Shown here: piece by piece, positions 13,201 through 24,906 of the stretch
Numbering within the stretch: the stretch's first letter is position 1
Layout of the letters: each line of letters starts with the position of its first letter
Source: Favolaschia claudopus
Lineage: Eukaryota > Basidiomycota > Agaricomycetes > Agaricales > Mycenaceae
Reading direction: 5' to 3'
NCBI GenBank assembly: GCA_037176885.1
Contig: JAWWNJ010000134.1
Location: forward strand, 310,001 to 374,000
Length of the DNA: 64,000 bases
Made by a program: the position numbers and the translations under genes
Notes under the pieces: model-generated
The model's input: the letters and a program-made list of their open reading frames with translations, nothing else
What the model was told of the DNA's origin: nothing
The model's database searches: none

Positions 13201-13605
13201 TTGACATAAAATTTAAACCATGAAGTGCCTTAACAAATCTGTACATTCCGAAATATTTTCTGACTCTGTACGACTGCATCTGCTGACTGCGTCAATTTAG
13301 ACCGATTTCAGCACCTTCAAAGCACTCTACTTTCACAAAATTTAAAGGCAACTTCCGAACCTACATCGATTTTCTATATTCCTACAAAATGCGCACGAGT
13401 TCAGCGTCCATTCGTGCAGCCGCTTAATCAACCCAGTACTTGATGTCCCCGGATTCGCGTCCCGTCCATTCCAAGACCAGGACGCAGACCTGGGCCTGCC
13501 TCTAGAAGACCTAGGAAGTTAATCAAACGCAGACCGAGAGGATTCAAACTAGTTGAGCCCCATCGAGGATCGTCTCCAACATCCCCTGCCGGCGAAACAA
13601 TATTG
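13201..13605. other. Region before small ORF, Arg/Pro-rich frame
   Basis: The frame of the next ORF is open back to about 13440 and encodes a strongly basic, Pro-rich stretch (RVPSIPRPGRRPGPASRR and onward) without an ATG before 13606. It may be the 3' end of an older, longer gene whose upstream part is lost. Confidence 0.35.
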
Positions 13606-13908
13606 ATGTCTGACATACCGAGTGGATCAGACGTTGTCGAGTCGCAGGAATTGATTTTCGAAAAATTTCGCCGTCTTCACCAGGGACGGGACCCGGACCC
13701 TGAGCAGGGTAGCTCGGGAGTTGCGGATTTGCAGGGATTGCCGCGGCCGCTGATCCCAATAGTTGTCCCCCAAGAAGATGGCGGCGAGATTGGAAGGATG
13801 AACACGGATGAGCTCACGAGACAATTGCTGGCTGTGACGGACAGACTGGCTCGCATGGAGGCTCGTTGGGTTAACCTAGAAGCTGAGCTTCCTCCGGAAT
13901 ATTCGTGA
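13606..13908 (+). CDS. Small hypothetical protein, C-terminal coiled coil
   Basis: Open frame of about 100 codons beginning MSDIPSGSDVVESQELIFEK and ending with the amphipathic stretch MNTDELTRQLLAVTDRLARM followed by LPPEYS and a stop at 13906-13908. The ending, a short coiled coil followed by PPEYS, is reminiscent of hypothetical agaricomycete proteins with an Arg-rich N-terminus. The upstream basic frame without ATG suggests a remnant of a longer gene, or a missed upstream exon. It converges on the minus-strand gene ending at 13928, only 19 bp away. Confidence 0.4.
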   Translation: MSDIPSGSDVVESQELIFEKFRRLHQGRDPDPEQGSSGVADLQGLPRPLIPIVVPQEDGGEIGRMNTDELTRQLLAVTDRLARMEARWVNLEAELPPEYS

Positions 13909-13927
13909 ATTCATAAACTCTGCCGAC

Positions 13928-15422
13928 TCAGGGAAGATCGTTTGCCTTTGCTGAGATTGCATTTATCGATGGAAATTTGAATGACGGCAAGCGAAGAGTT
14001 GGTATTCGAATGGAGGGATAGCGAAAGCCTGAAGGCAAGCTATGCGGCAAGAAAGCAATCGGTGGCCATGGGATGGCTCGTAGGGAATGAGCGCCACCTC
14101 GACGTCGACGCACAATCAAAACGAGGGCGCCACAGAGAAGAACCACGACGAGTACAACAACAGCCGCAATCGCGGCGGAATGGCCAGCAGATTTAGTTTT
14201 TGATGCGAGCTCGACATGAAGTTCGACACCCGTGGTGCCTGAAGAGCGACTCGTCGAAGTTTGAGAAGATATCGGCATCGAACCGGTCGGAAAGGCAGAT
14301 ATAGCGCCGTCCAGGATACGTATACAGGATGTGTCATCGCCAGTTGCGATGTAGAATGGTATGGACTCCTGAACAAACGCGTTGGCGGTGGAAATGGCCA
14401 TAATTTTGTACCAACCAGCAGCAACATTCACTGGACTCCATGTGAAATTGCCCACAGTGGCGTCCATTGGAACTGAAGTGATAGCTAGGACGCCGCGGTC
14501 ATTATTCCGCGCGTGTAAACCACTAGAAATCTGAGAAACCATCCCTTCTGCCCTCGTACTAGTCATCCTTGTTGACGAAGTGGATTGCAGAGATTGATAT
14601 CGTTTTTCCCCTGAAAATAGGCGTCGTGTTCTTCCAAGAACCACAGCGTCACCTCCAGCGGATCCCGTGAAACGTCGCAAGAGTATGTCCACAAGATTAC
14701 TGCCGGACTGCAGGTTGTCATTCCTGCATTACTGGTAAACGAAAATTCGATGCCCGAGGTTGACATTGGATAAGGACTGGCTGAAAGTAAAAGTAAGGGA
14801 GATGAAGCAACATGAATTGAATCTCAGCGTACGCATAGAGGTAGCTGTCTTGACATTGCCCACAAGCAGAACGGAGGCAGAGGGCCATATTATCATAGCG
14901 GATGAGACAATGCTGTAAACGAGAGAGCGGTAGAGGGAGACGAAAGTTAGAGTACCGGCTCGGATTGACGCAGTTTTTGTGTGCGTAAAAAATAACGTCG
15001 GGCGGAGAGGCGGTATCCTGCATGATATCAGATGAGATGGATTTTGAACGGCGTCCCTCTTGCCAGTGCCAGTGTTTGATTCGGCTGGGTTGAGTTCCGC
15101 TAAGGTAAAATGTACCAAGCATATTGTGTAGCGTTACCTGAAGACTACAGTAAGACATAGGATTAATATTCAGTGAGAAACGATATCGGCTGAACGAGAG
15201 TTCAAAATTTAAAAAGGTTAGGATTTGTTTCGTGCGCGTGATCGGGTGCGCAAATTTGAGTCGGGGTTCCATCTTGTTTCCATCCAGAAGTGAGAATAAA
15301 TCGACAGATATGATGAGAACCCTGATGGAAGCAATGAACGCGGGAATCTGGTTGTGCGTACTCAGAAGTAATCATCGCCCAAGAGCCGCGAACACCGGGA
15401 GAAGCGACATCAGCTTCAACAT
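13928..15422 (-). CDS. Type I membrane protein with extracellular Ig-like repeats and Ser/Thr stalk
   Basis: The 3' part is well supported. An extracellular module (GIEFSFTSNAGMTTCSPAVI then LWTYSCDVSRDPLEVTLWFL, about 14650-14755) is followed by a second one (VPMDATVGNFTWSPVNVAAG, FYIATGDDTSCI). Next come a Ser/Thr-rich stalk (SSQTSTSRSSGTTG), a transmembrane helix (AAIAAVVVLVVVLLCGALVL) and a basic RRRRGG stop-transfer, then a Pro/Ser cytoplasmic tail ending SAKANDLP. This layout matches cell-surface glycoproteins common in agaricomycetes. The 5' part is uncertain: an ATG at 15422 opens a signal-peptide-like MLKLMSLLPVFAALG, but I could not define clean junctions between it and the exon near 14760. 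Function unknown; surface sensing or adhesion is only a guess. Confidence 0.55.
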
Positions 15423-15857
15423 AGCGACAACGGTCAAAAAGTTGCAAGGGACTCAAGATTCGGGAGGTCAACGAGATGTTGTTGGTGGGATTGTGAGAAG
15501 CAATAATTGAGCAGGGGCTCTGGATGGCGAAAACTTGGGAAGCCGAACCTCGGAACTCGGTAATTGCCGTAGCAGAACATTTTTTGATCCCCCGGAGCGG
15601 CGCTGGCGGCTGTATTTTATTGCACTCTGTCAGACTCTGTCGGGGTTCAGCGTCGTTTCAATATTGATCCGATATGACCCCCTTCCTTGTCCTGTCGACT
15701 CGACCAGCTTGTCGACCACTTGTAGCCACTTGTCGACCAGGCTCCCAACACCCGATCAAACACTGCAATATTACCCGACGTTGAGTTGTGCCGAGGCGCA
15801 TATAAGAAGAGCGTGGTTCAAGATTGACCACGCCGCCCACCTCCCACCTCCGCGGTC

Positions 15858-16455
15858 ATGGAGAACAACGCGGACGAGAACGCCGAAGCTCGTCCGGAAG
15901 GTGCCGGTCAGTATTGCATTCAAAATTTCTTTTACCACATCGAATTCGGACCGTCCTACCTTTCAACACGCAGAAGTTAACTCAGAGCCCGCCGAAATTA
16001 AACAAAAAGTCGTCAACAAGCGTGCGTTGTCCAGATCTGACGGATTGCGATAAATTGAACTCGCTGTTCACATTGGCAGAACCAACACCGATCCACCCTA
16101 TGATTCCATCACGTATGAGTCTTCAATATTGCCATGTATCCTGCACTCACCCTGAGCAATGACTCACTGAATCATAGGAGACTCAGCTACCTCTCCTTTT
16201 GAACCGGCACTCAACATCCTCTGTTTGCCATTCTTCCTCCCGGTCTGCTGCTGCGACTTTCTCTGCTTCTGCTGCTGCGACGGATGCTTCGACTCCACCG
16301 TCCCCGGATGCTGTACAAGCTGCACCGAGAACTGCATCCCCTGCGCGTGTATTCCACATTTTTCCGAGCGGAGGACGGCGCTTGATGCGTTTCAGTGGTG
16401 TAACCGGATTTTTTGTGGTAAACGTTGGGTAAACGTTGATAATGATTCGAGATAA
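15858..16455 (+). CDS. Cysteine-rich small protein (135 aa)
   Basis: Four exons that I assembled by splice sites: 15858-15906, 15974-16021, 16080-16112 and 16178-16455. The lengths sum to exactly 136 codons including TAA at 16453-16455, and every intron is GT-AG with sizes of 58-67 nt. The N-terminal half is acidic and polar (MENNADENAEARPEGA). The C-terminal half starts with a short hydrophobic run and then packs cysteines very densely (CCCDFLCFCCCDGC, then GCCTSCTENCIPCAC), 17 Cys in all. There is no N-terminal signal peptide, so an intracellular metal-binding or membrane-associated, palmitoylated role is more likely than secretion; that is inference. An alternative Ala/Ser-rich frame over the last exon is less convincing because it does not connect to the upstream exons. 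Confidence 0.55.
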
Positions 16456-18105
16456 AAACCAATCAAAGAATTGTCGTGGATTGAGCCCGGAGCCGTGCAT
16501 TCTCGCTGACGCATCTGAGATATATAATCCCATTCCAGTTTGAGACTTTGAATTCGGTTCGGCCGACTCGGACTTCACCGAAGCTTAAACGCCGTTGTTG
16601 ACGCTTATGTACGCGTGATGCCGGCATTCGAATATTCCATGATCTTCCTCTCTTCCACCACAATGACTCGGATGACTCAGTAGATTCTTTGCCTTGAGCT
16701 GTGCTTTATCCAGCCTCCGCCTCAATTAGCTCATGAGTATTGGCGCTTCCACTCCTCTTGCCCATTGGTGAGCGTTCAACGGCGAAAATCATCGATGAGG
16801 CAGAAGTCTTCAAGTGAATTTCGAGTGGAGCAAAGTAATATTCCGGATACTTCACCGAGTTGTTTGTGAGACTGCATGGCCGCTGGAACTTGAAAACATT
16901 GCTATGATGACGCCCGCAAACCTCTTTGTCGCGTAGCTCCAGGTTCACATCTCGAGTCTTGACAGGTGAGTTTAGCCTACTTCAGTCTTCAAGTGCTTCT
17001 CATGCTGATGGCGCATCTACGATAGAATTTCCAGCCTGATTGCATTTCGATCTACACTGTACAGGATCACCGTCTCGGTGGATGTCAATGAAAGTCCTCC
17101 ATGGACAACTCCTATCCAGATTCCATGCTTCCATGCTCTTGTGTTGGTCTCGTCCTTCTCTCCCGCGCACTAGTACTTTTGATCGGATCTCTGGCCTGCT
17201 CGTTGTGTTGACATAGCGCTGTGAGCGAGCCTAGCAGGGCATGCGCATCCTTCGCTTCACGCCCACTCTATCTATCCGTATTGGGACTTCGCGGCGGATT
17301 TATCCTGCTCTTCTCCTCTAAATTTCCTTTTGTGCGGATCATCATGATCTACCGCCCCATCGCAACCCATGGCCAAATCTGTATCGGGCGCAACACCGAA
17401 TACCCCCCTCCCACTTCCCAGGGGCCCAATGGCTGCGATCCACCGCGTTTTCTTCTGGGTCCCAAAGGAGGAGAGGGCTGGGAGCCGGAGCCCGACGTTG
17501 GGTTTGTGGTTTTACCCATTTCGTCGACTCTGGAGAATCGAGCTGGTTATAACAAAATGCAGGGGGAGAATGTGTATGAATGTGGAAGACAGGTATACCC
17601 TCCCTCGTTCCCGCATCGTCTCGTCTTTTAACTACGCTTGAAGTATCCAGCGTCTACTACCGTCTAACCGTCTACCGTCTCCTCGTCTGCGCAGTGTTCA
17701 CGGCCCATTGTCTCCTAGGTTGTTCTGAATCTCGTCTCGTCGGCCCCGGAGAGAATCATCTCCTTGACTCGAACACGCAGATGTTCGTCGTCTCCTACCA
17801 TCTCGTCTTATGTAGCTTGCCAAATTCGCCTCACTTCAGCTCGTTTCGTCTGATGGCCTAAATTTAGGCGCGGTGACGCCTCGTCTCGTCTCTGATGTTT
17901 CTTGTTAAAATTTAGGTGCGGGCTCGTCTGCGTAGAATCTAGGCAGTTTCGCTGACGTACCCCGCTCTCATAAATCCCGGCCCACTGTGTCAATTGCTAA
18001 TTGAGATGTTGCAGATGTACAACCTGTTTTATTTGAAAACTCAAATCAACCGCCACACCACATCCGGGCTCCATAATTATACAGTACCCACAAAACAAGA
18101 TTAAA
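16456..18105. other. Gene-poor region with one unexplained open frame
   Basis: A plus-strand frame at 17221-17631 contains Pro/Gly-rich text (FPFVRIIMIYRPIATHGQ, then PGEGWEPEPD-like sequence) but no start context or family that I recognise. From about 17650 to 17900 the sequence repeats CGTCT/CTCGTCT words many times (for example ACCGTCTAACCGTCTACCG), a degenerate low-complexity tract. A minus-strand frame at 16706-16948 is also not recognisable. Confidence 0.35.
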
Positions 18106-19480
18106 TCAAACCCCAGGCGACGCCAACGGCGCAAACCTCGTCGCACTGTCCGTCTTCGCTATTGTATACCCCTGTGAAGTCGAGCTCGGTTGTGGCATTC
18201 CTGAACGGACTATTATCAAGGTGGGTGCGATTCCCTTTGTTAGAAAAACGAGGCATTGATCAGTTCGAAGTGAGAGACAAGAAGCACTGAGGACGAGCAG
18301 AAGAACGTACGACGATTTGACCGACGGCTGCGAAGAGGACCTGCATAAACATAACGAGTCAGGAGGTGAAACTGCACTGGGAGAGGGGGGAGAGGGGAGA
18401 GGATGACGCACAGGTGCGGCGGCGGATCTGCGCTCGAATATTGTAAAATGGACGGAGACGAAGAGTGCGTAGATGAAGCCGGATTCGAGACTGTACAAAA
18501 CACATTAAATTGTTGGATAATTAGCCAAAAATGAGACGTACATGGCCGACCCAGCGCTGATATACCTTCTTCGTGTCGTACTTGTGAGAAGGGAGCGCCG
18601 TTCGTATGCGGACCAAGCGACTTTCGAGACTAATTGAGCGTGGAAGTTTCGATTGGTTCAGAGGTTAACAAGGGTGGAATGCGTGGCGTACGTGTGAGAA
18701 GCGTTACGAAGACAGCCGTTGTTAGTGATAGGATTTGGAAAAGGCGGGCGTTGCGCATGTAGCCGAATACTAGAGATGGGTGAAAAGTACGATGAGAGAA
18801 AGAGAAGAAGGAAAAGCCGGAACCCGAGGTAGATTTACCTGAGGCAGTAATGAGAAGCAGTATTGGGGCGACAACGACCATCCAGTTGTTCCAGATCACA
18901 TAGCAGCGGTATATCTTGCACTGATTCAGATTCCGTTGAATATGCAGATGAGACTAGCAACTCACGAGCAGAGCATCGGAGCAGATGCTTTTGAAACCAA
19001 AGTATGAGCGGATGAGCTTGGTCTGACGACTCGTCATGAAAACACGCACCAACTCGAAACATAGATCAAAAGAGATGCAGTCAACATCGAATTCAGAGGC
19101 ATCCGCGCTTCGCCAACGATTATAGCAGCCTCCAACGCTAAGGTGAATATTTGAAAGGTGGAGAGCGTGAATAGCAGGATCATTGCGAAGAGGAGCATTG
19201 CTTGGCGTTCAAGCTCTTTCATTCGGCGGAGGAGGATTTGGATGGAACGGGCGAAAAGGATGATGTAAATGCCTGGAAGTTCGGAGAATGAACAAGAGAG
19301 ATAGTATGGGGAGTGAGGGAAAAGTGACCGTAGAATAAAGCGGATACCTGTTAGATCGTAATGGGAGAATGAGTCCCCCCACGAACAAAATCAGACGAAT
19401 GATCCTACCAATATTTGGAGAACATTGATCCAAAGACCCAAAGGCGTGTTAGGCGACGGTGCGAGTGAAGCTTCAGGCAT
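18106..19480 (-). CDS. Seven-transmembrane receptor-like protein
   Basis: Starts at the ATG read from 19480 (MPEASLAPSPNTPLGLWINV). After short introns the first helix region reads VSALFYGIYIILFARSIQIL. Further helices follow: MLLFAMILLFTLSTFQIFTL, then IYRCYVIWNNWMVVVAPILL (about 18840-18925) and ESGFIYALFVSVHFTIF (about 18440-18490). It ends KGIAPTLIIVRSGMPQPSS with a C-terminal tail to 18106. The order of helices and the IYRCYVIW and GIAPTLIIVR landmarks fit the large agaricomycete group of 7TM proteins often described as GPCR-like; the ligand is unknown. Exon joins between 18500 and 18840 are approximate. It lies 398 bp from the left end of the large transposon and is transcribed away from it. 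Confidence 0.65.
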
Positions 19481-19874
19481 TGTCAAAAAGGAGAAGCGAC
19501 GGAGCCAATGAAGCAAAGAAAATAGAGGGGAAAAAAGAAGAACATCTCAGCAGAAGCGCGGTGATTTATTACAGTGGACACGGCTTGACAGTGGACACGG
19601 GGGGCACGGGTAAGACACGGCGAGCGAGTGACAAGTGTCCGGAACCGTGTGCTCAGCTTCTTGTTCAGAGTGGCCAGCGGTGCGGGGCAGAAGAGATTCG
19701 GAAAGTCTGTTCGATTCGATTGCGCGAGATGAATAGGCAGGGATGATCATGAAGGCAGAAAGAAAGCCTGAAATGTGGCTATGCTCGGTAATCACCGTGG
19801 ATCGAAGGTCTCGTCAAGCATGGCCAAGCAACTGGTTGATCAATGATCTTTGCCTTCTCCCAGTGTCCCACGGT
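19481..19874. promoter_or_regulatory. Upstream region of the 7TM gene next to the transposon
   Basis: Non-coding stretch between the 7TM start codon and the transposon end. It should hold the 7TM promoter. I see no clear TATA box. Confidence 0.3.
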
Positions 19875-19877
19875 AGT
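19875..19877 (+). other. Left target-site duplication AGT
   Basis: AGT directly precedes the left terminus CACACC and is repeated at 38126-38128 directly after the right terminus GGTGTG. Three-bp duplications are the hallmark of CACTA (En/Spm) transposons. Confidence 0.75.
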
Positions 19878-20324
19878 CACACCGCAAGACCGCGAATAAC
19901 AAGGGACTTATAGTATCATTTTTATTGCAAATAATAAGGTACAAAATAAGTTCCTAATTAGGTAGTCTGTTATCACGAAAAACAAGCCGCTTGAAAGCTG
20001 GCCTGATATATCTGAAAATAAAGTCAAAAACAGGCTCCATCTTTTTTGGGATAAAAAGGTTGTCAAAAAGCGGCTTATTTCGGTGGAAATTTTTACGGCT
20101 ATCACGGCGCCGATTTCGGCCATGTTAGTACACATAATAATGAGCTCATTTTGAGGCTTGATCCTACCCAAAACAAGCCGATAATTAGATGCCGTGATAT
20201 TGCCGATATCAGGGCCGGAAACAGGTGCCTTGTTTTGTGCCTTGATATTTGAAATAAAAGGCTCCATGTTAGCCATCGGCGGATCGTCCGCCGATGGTCG
20301 TCGGCTCATCCGCCGCTCATCGTC
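19878..20324 (+). repeat. Left terminal inverted repeat (447 bp)
   Basis: Reverse complement of 37679-38125 (and of 47701-48147). It contains several copies of short words such as AAAACAAGCCG and AAAACAGGCTCC, plausible subterminal protein-binding sites. At its inner edge is a palindrome with 11-bp arms CCATCGGCGGA (20273-20297). An outward-reading open frame of 133 codons runs through it, but near-identity of the copies makes that no proof of coding. Confidence 0.88.
20273..20297. repeat. 25-bp palindrome in left terminal repeat
   Basis: Two perfect 11-bp arms (CCATCGGCGGA and its complement) around a 3-nt centre. The same palindrome lies at 37706-37730 in the right repeat. Its centre contains the word GGACGATCCGC (on one strand), which is the unit of the tandem array at 27272-27323. 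Confidence 0.8.
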
Positions 20325-22557
20325 CTGGTGGTGTGCAAAGATAATTCTATAATAGATACATCAACTAGTAGAGAGATCTAATACAACACAACGACCACCA
20401 ATGAACTTGTAACGAGCGTAATGGGATGATATATCATGAAGTGGGACAATATCAATATCATCACTCATTTTCGACGAGTAGGTATATGCAGGGAATAATG
20501 GTCTATAACGCGAGAAGGGGTCCCACATACCCTTTTCCAAAGGTGCTTGGCGCCGAATTTCGAATTTCACCGCTTCCCCAACGGATAATATTCGCTCAAT
20601 GCTGCCAGCGATGACCTCACGAGAGTTGGGCGGGTAATACAGCACCAGACTGTTGCCCAAGTGAGTGTGTGCGCGGGAGAAGGTGACGCCGTTTCGTTTG
20701 TAGTGCGCACGCTCGCCGTCTGATGCAAGCGGAGGAGAATCCGTTGGGGCATTGTAGGCCGGGAAAGACTTTTCAAACAGAAGTTTTAGCTCGTGAAAGG
20801 CTGCAGGACAGGTAGGCCGGCGCAACCATCGGCGTATGCTAGCTCCCCGCATGAAAGATCTAGAGAGAGTGGCTTCGAGTTCCCCACCAATATGACTGTT
20901 AGTGTTGATTCTTTCAAGGAATCCGATGACGCGCTCGAACGGAAAAGTCCACCAAGATATAACGGGACCAAAGAGTAGGAGGAAGTCGTATATATGAAAG
21001 GCCATGTGGACGTTTGGCCGCATAGCATGGGAACGGGTGTGGGGATGGAGAACTGTGAGGCCGTCCACCCATTGCTTGAGAAGAGTACGGTATGTGCTTG
21101 CACGTTCACGCGTCATCGTATACCGACAGACAAGGATGACGGCGGAGAACAGCGCCATAGAATGGTCTAGCATCTGTAGCAATCGCGGCGGTTGTAGGGA
21201 TGGGTCGAAATCACCCCACATGAGGATGAGGGCGATGGCTATATAAATGGTGGCGAGAATCCGCCATTCAGCAGCTTTGATCGTTCCCGCATTGCTGTCG
21301 CCGTATTTGGGCGGAACCGAACCCACCCATCCAGGCGTGTCGGTCTTAGCAATGACGCGCTGGATGAAGTGGATGTTGGAGAGATGGATAGAGCGGGGGA
21401 TGAATGTGCCAGTGTTAAAAGGCTTGGTGCGACGCTAAGGACAGTCAGTAACTAGTAGTGCAGATAGAGCTCCATGACTTACCCAGGCAAGAAGCTGGTC
21501 ACAGCAAAGTTTCTTCGAGCCGGTGCGTTCCATGTCTAGTCCAAGGGAAAAAACGACCCAGCGAAGCGGCGGGTGGTTGAAACGCATGAGACCCTTCCGC
21601 ATCTGTTCTTCAGTAATAGCTGGAACGAATTTCGGATCGGGAGCATCGGGCATTATCTCATCCTCATCCTCATCGTCGTCGTCAGCACCGGCGTCGTCGT
21701 CGTCGTCCTCCTCCTCTTCCTCAAAAAAGGGCTGAATGAGTTTGTTTTGAATGCCACGAATCATGGGCAGCTCCTTCACTTCCTTTTTCAAGCGAGCCAA
21801 AGGATGGCATTTCTCGACGTCGTACTCAGGCCAGTCGTACTCAAAGGCGGCACCCATAGCCTCCTTACGCTTGGCTAATCTGGTATCTATTCGCAGTACG
21901 CGACGACAATGGTGATGAACGAGGCCTTCGAGTATACAATGCATCGAGTCGACGACGGCCATCCGAGTAGGATCCCAATAAGGGAGACGCCAGAATTCAG
22001 ACCACCGGACACCATACTTGTCAAAAATCGCATCGCGCTCGGCTTTCGATGAGGCGTCGCGCCATGCATATGCCTGGGCTCGTAGAGTCGCGATGTCTCG
22101 TCGCTTCCACGCGTGAAACTCGGTATTGTACATTGTCTTGACACCGCGGCATTGGCATATTGAGCAGTAATCGTGTGAGTTGGCAGCCGCCAAACCTAAA
22201 GCTTTTCTCGTAGCGGGCAAGTCGTTGACGTTGTTGACAATCGCGATATCGACACTGCGACCAGAGGGATGGAGGGCTGTGCGGGAAAGCCGGAAGCCTC
22301 GATCCCATCCCAAGACAAACTTGTCGATGAGAGGGCGGAAGTAGTTATCGATCTCGTCGTGATTGGGCTCGTTAGGTCCCATAATGATGCTCAACCACAT
22401 ATACTCGGGGCGATAACGGATGTCTTCGCTCAGATTGAGATTAACGACAGCCAAGATGCCAATGGAATTGTGATTTCCTCGTTTCCTTGTCCCATTCGGA
22501 TTGAAGAAGTCGAGCATGACCTGGAAAGCGAGCCTCATCCTTGAGCTCTCCCGGTAC

Positions 22558-23033
22558 ATACAAAACAATGTGCACCTGTATAATCCAGTGGTGCACGTAG
22601 CAATGTGCCCATTGCTCTTCTAGACACGGTGCACATTGCAATGTGCACCTGCCTAGAAAACAGGTACACCCTTGATCTCTGATGTCCGGCATCAGCGGCA
22701 AACCCATTGCCATCAAATCATATATTTTTGACAGGACACATCACCTCGACATCAATTCTTGATTTGAGGCATCATCCCATCACAATACAATGTGCACCAT
22801 GATATAAAACAATGCAATGTGTACAGTTGGCACATGACCAGTGCATTCAAACCGCCGGCTTTACGAAAACATTTTGCATTTTACAGGTCAACAAGGCCAT
22901 CAGTCTACAAGTGTTGTATACAAATGTTATAGAGATTGAGTCGCTCTATCAGATGCATATAGACATCAGATATGTTTGCCTGATTTCCATTTTGGGAACA
23001 ACAACGCTTTGCAACCCAAAAAGGAAATTTTGT
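22558..23033 (+). repeat. Left inverted repeat of the nested element
   Basis: Diverged reverse complement of about 24439-24906. The repeated word GTGCAC recurs every few tens of bases (for example 22570, 22590, 22630, 22645, 22793), a likely protein-binding pattern. The inner edge near 23033 was placed by eye. Confidence 0.7.
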
Positions 23034-24438
23034 GGCTTCTTGCTGCTTTTTGCCTCTGATTAGACTGATCCCTATAACAAATTGTTGGTAGATATACCAA
23101 TATACCTGGCAAGACTGTCCAGACCTATAGACAGTCTGTATAAATATTTATGAAGACATTTCCTGATCTATTTCTATAATGAATGATCCTTCCACCTAGC
23201 CTTCATATACCTTCGCATTTCTGAGGATGTTGTCTCATATAAAACATTTGTTAATGTACAGCAGAAACCCTTTATGTTCATAATTTTCTACCTGTTGAAG
23301 ATTTGAAAAACAAGATAATTGTATCTAGGATGTTTGGATTCCTGGGAAGCAACACAAAGAGATGACACAATTTGGGGGCAAGAAAAGTAAAGGATTATGC
23401 ATGAATGTTTATTAAATGAATTTTCCAGCCTTCATTGTAGCATCAATACTCTGTTCAGAAATTAGCACTGCTGATGGTGAACTCGTTACTACTTATCGCA
23501 CACTCGCTACGCTCCCTAAAAATGATTATTAGATCTTCCACTTCTACAATCATGAGTACTGATCTGAAAAGTAAAATCTGTTCTATTATTATTTATGAGG
23601 TGAAATAGATTTTTAGGGATTTTTCAGTGGATGGAACAAAGTGAGCCAGAGTGGAGACTACTTGCCCAACCAAGTCTTTAGAACAGTATTCAATCCCAAG
23701 GTCCGGAAACACGTTTTGTCCAGATCATGGTCAAATTTGATGAATAAGTACTCAAAACAACATGTTTCCCTTGTGGGATCTCATTTCTAAAATCTAATTT
23801 CCAATATTGAGCCATACTAGGCCACAATTGCCAAAATGATCCCAAATTCTCATGTGTGGTTTGATCTCAATCTGCATAGGTATACAGTTCAAATTTTGAC
23901 TTGAATTGTTCAGGGAGTTAGAGAACTGGTTTTGAATTGCTAATTGGGCTGATTTGAGGTTGCCAACTTCCTGGATACTGCAAATATGGTAAATATTCAT
24001 TACAATCACTAAACAGCACATGTGCAGTGTCTGTGGGCTTTCACTGATACATGGAAAGCATTATGAGATAGTCTGAGACTAACCCTGGCTGTCATTCCTC
24101 CCCAAAGTGCTGCCTAGGGTCAAGATCAGTACAATATCAGATCCATCAAATGAACTCAAGCTCAAGATTGGCAGACAATAAAGGTGGGGAAAGAGCCAAG
24201 AAACATTTGATTGTATGGGAACTATATACCTATAGCATTCAACACACTTTCTAATGAGTATGGATGCCACCTATATCATGTATGATGGAATCAATCTCTT
24301 GAAGCAGTTTTGAGGTGTTCTAGAAGGTATCTGGCCTTCCTCTGTCCTCAGAACTCTCTTCCTAGGACCATACAGTCACGCTATATACACTACATGTACA
24401 TGAGATGTGGTAGCTGTGGTGTAGAAGGAGATCATTGG

Positions 24439-24906
24439 AAAATTTCCTTTTTGAGTTGCAAAGCGTTAGTGTTCCGAAAGGGGAAGCGTCTCAAATGTAG
24501 CTGATGTCTATATGCATCCGATAGAGCTTTTCAATCTCTACAACATTTGTATACAACTCTCGTTGATTGATGGCCTTGTTGACCCGTGAATAGCAAAACA
24601 ATTTCGAAAAGCCGGCAATTATGCATTATGAAATGACAGATTGTGTAGATTGTATTGTTGTACGTCTGTAGTGCACATTGCATTGTGATGGGTCAACAGA
24701 GCCCATCAAAAATTGATCCCCTCGTGATGTTCTCTGTCAAAGATATATGATTTGATGGCAATGACTTTGCCGCTGATGGCAACATCAGAGATCAAGGGTG
24801 TGCTGATTTTCTGGCAGGCGGACATTGCAATGTGCACCGTAGTCAGGAGAGCATTGGTGACATTGCTACGTGCACCAGTGGATTATCCGGTGCACATTGT
24901 TTTGTG
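24439..24906 (-). repeat. Right inverted repeat of the nested element
   Basis: Partner of 22558-23033. Differences between the two arms are spread evenly, which suggests an old element family or a pairing of diverged ends. Confidence 0.7.

Larger units (their letters stand above)
22558..24906. mobile_element. Nested 2.35-kb non-autonomous element with long inverted repeats
   Basis: Begins ATACAAAACAATGTGCACC and ends with the near-complement GGTGCACATTGTTTTGTG. It is flanked by GGTAC at 22553-22557 and 24907-24911. Removing it with one GGTAC restores the transposase frame exactly. Inverted similarity runs about 470 bp inward from each end (to about 23033 and from about 24439) with scattered mismatches and small indels. 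Shared blocks include CCCTTGATCTCTGATGT and GATGCATATAGACATCAG. The middle 1.4 kb is A+T-rich and holds no open frame above about 75 codons. I do not recognise the superfamily; a 5-bp duplication with about 470-bp terminal repeats does not fit CACTA (3 bp), hAT (8 bp) or Tc1/mariner (TA). Confidence 0.8.

Noticed and set aside
19908..20309. 133-codon open frame as a gene
   Set aside because: It lies wholly in the terminal inverted repeat and appears three times only because the repeat does. Three differences are too few to show selection.
21523..21735. Ser/Ala-rich plus-strand open frame
   Set aside because: It is the complement of the Glu/Asp-rich stretch of the transposase.
22558..24906. 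Nested element as part of the transposase intron
   Set aside because: It is bounded by a target duplication and long inverted repeats, and splits an exon within a codon context that is restored only by its removal. No suitable splice sites were seen at its edges.
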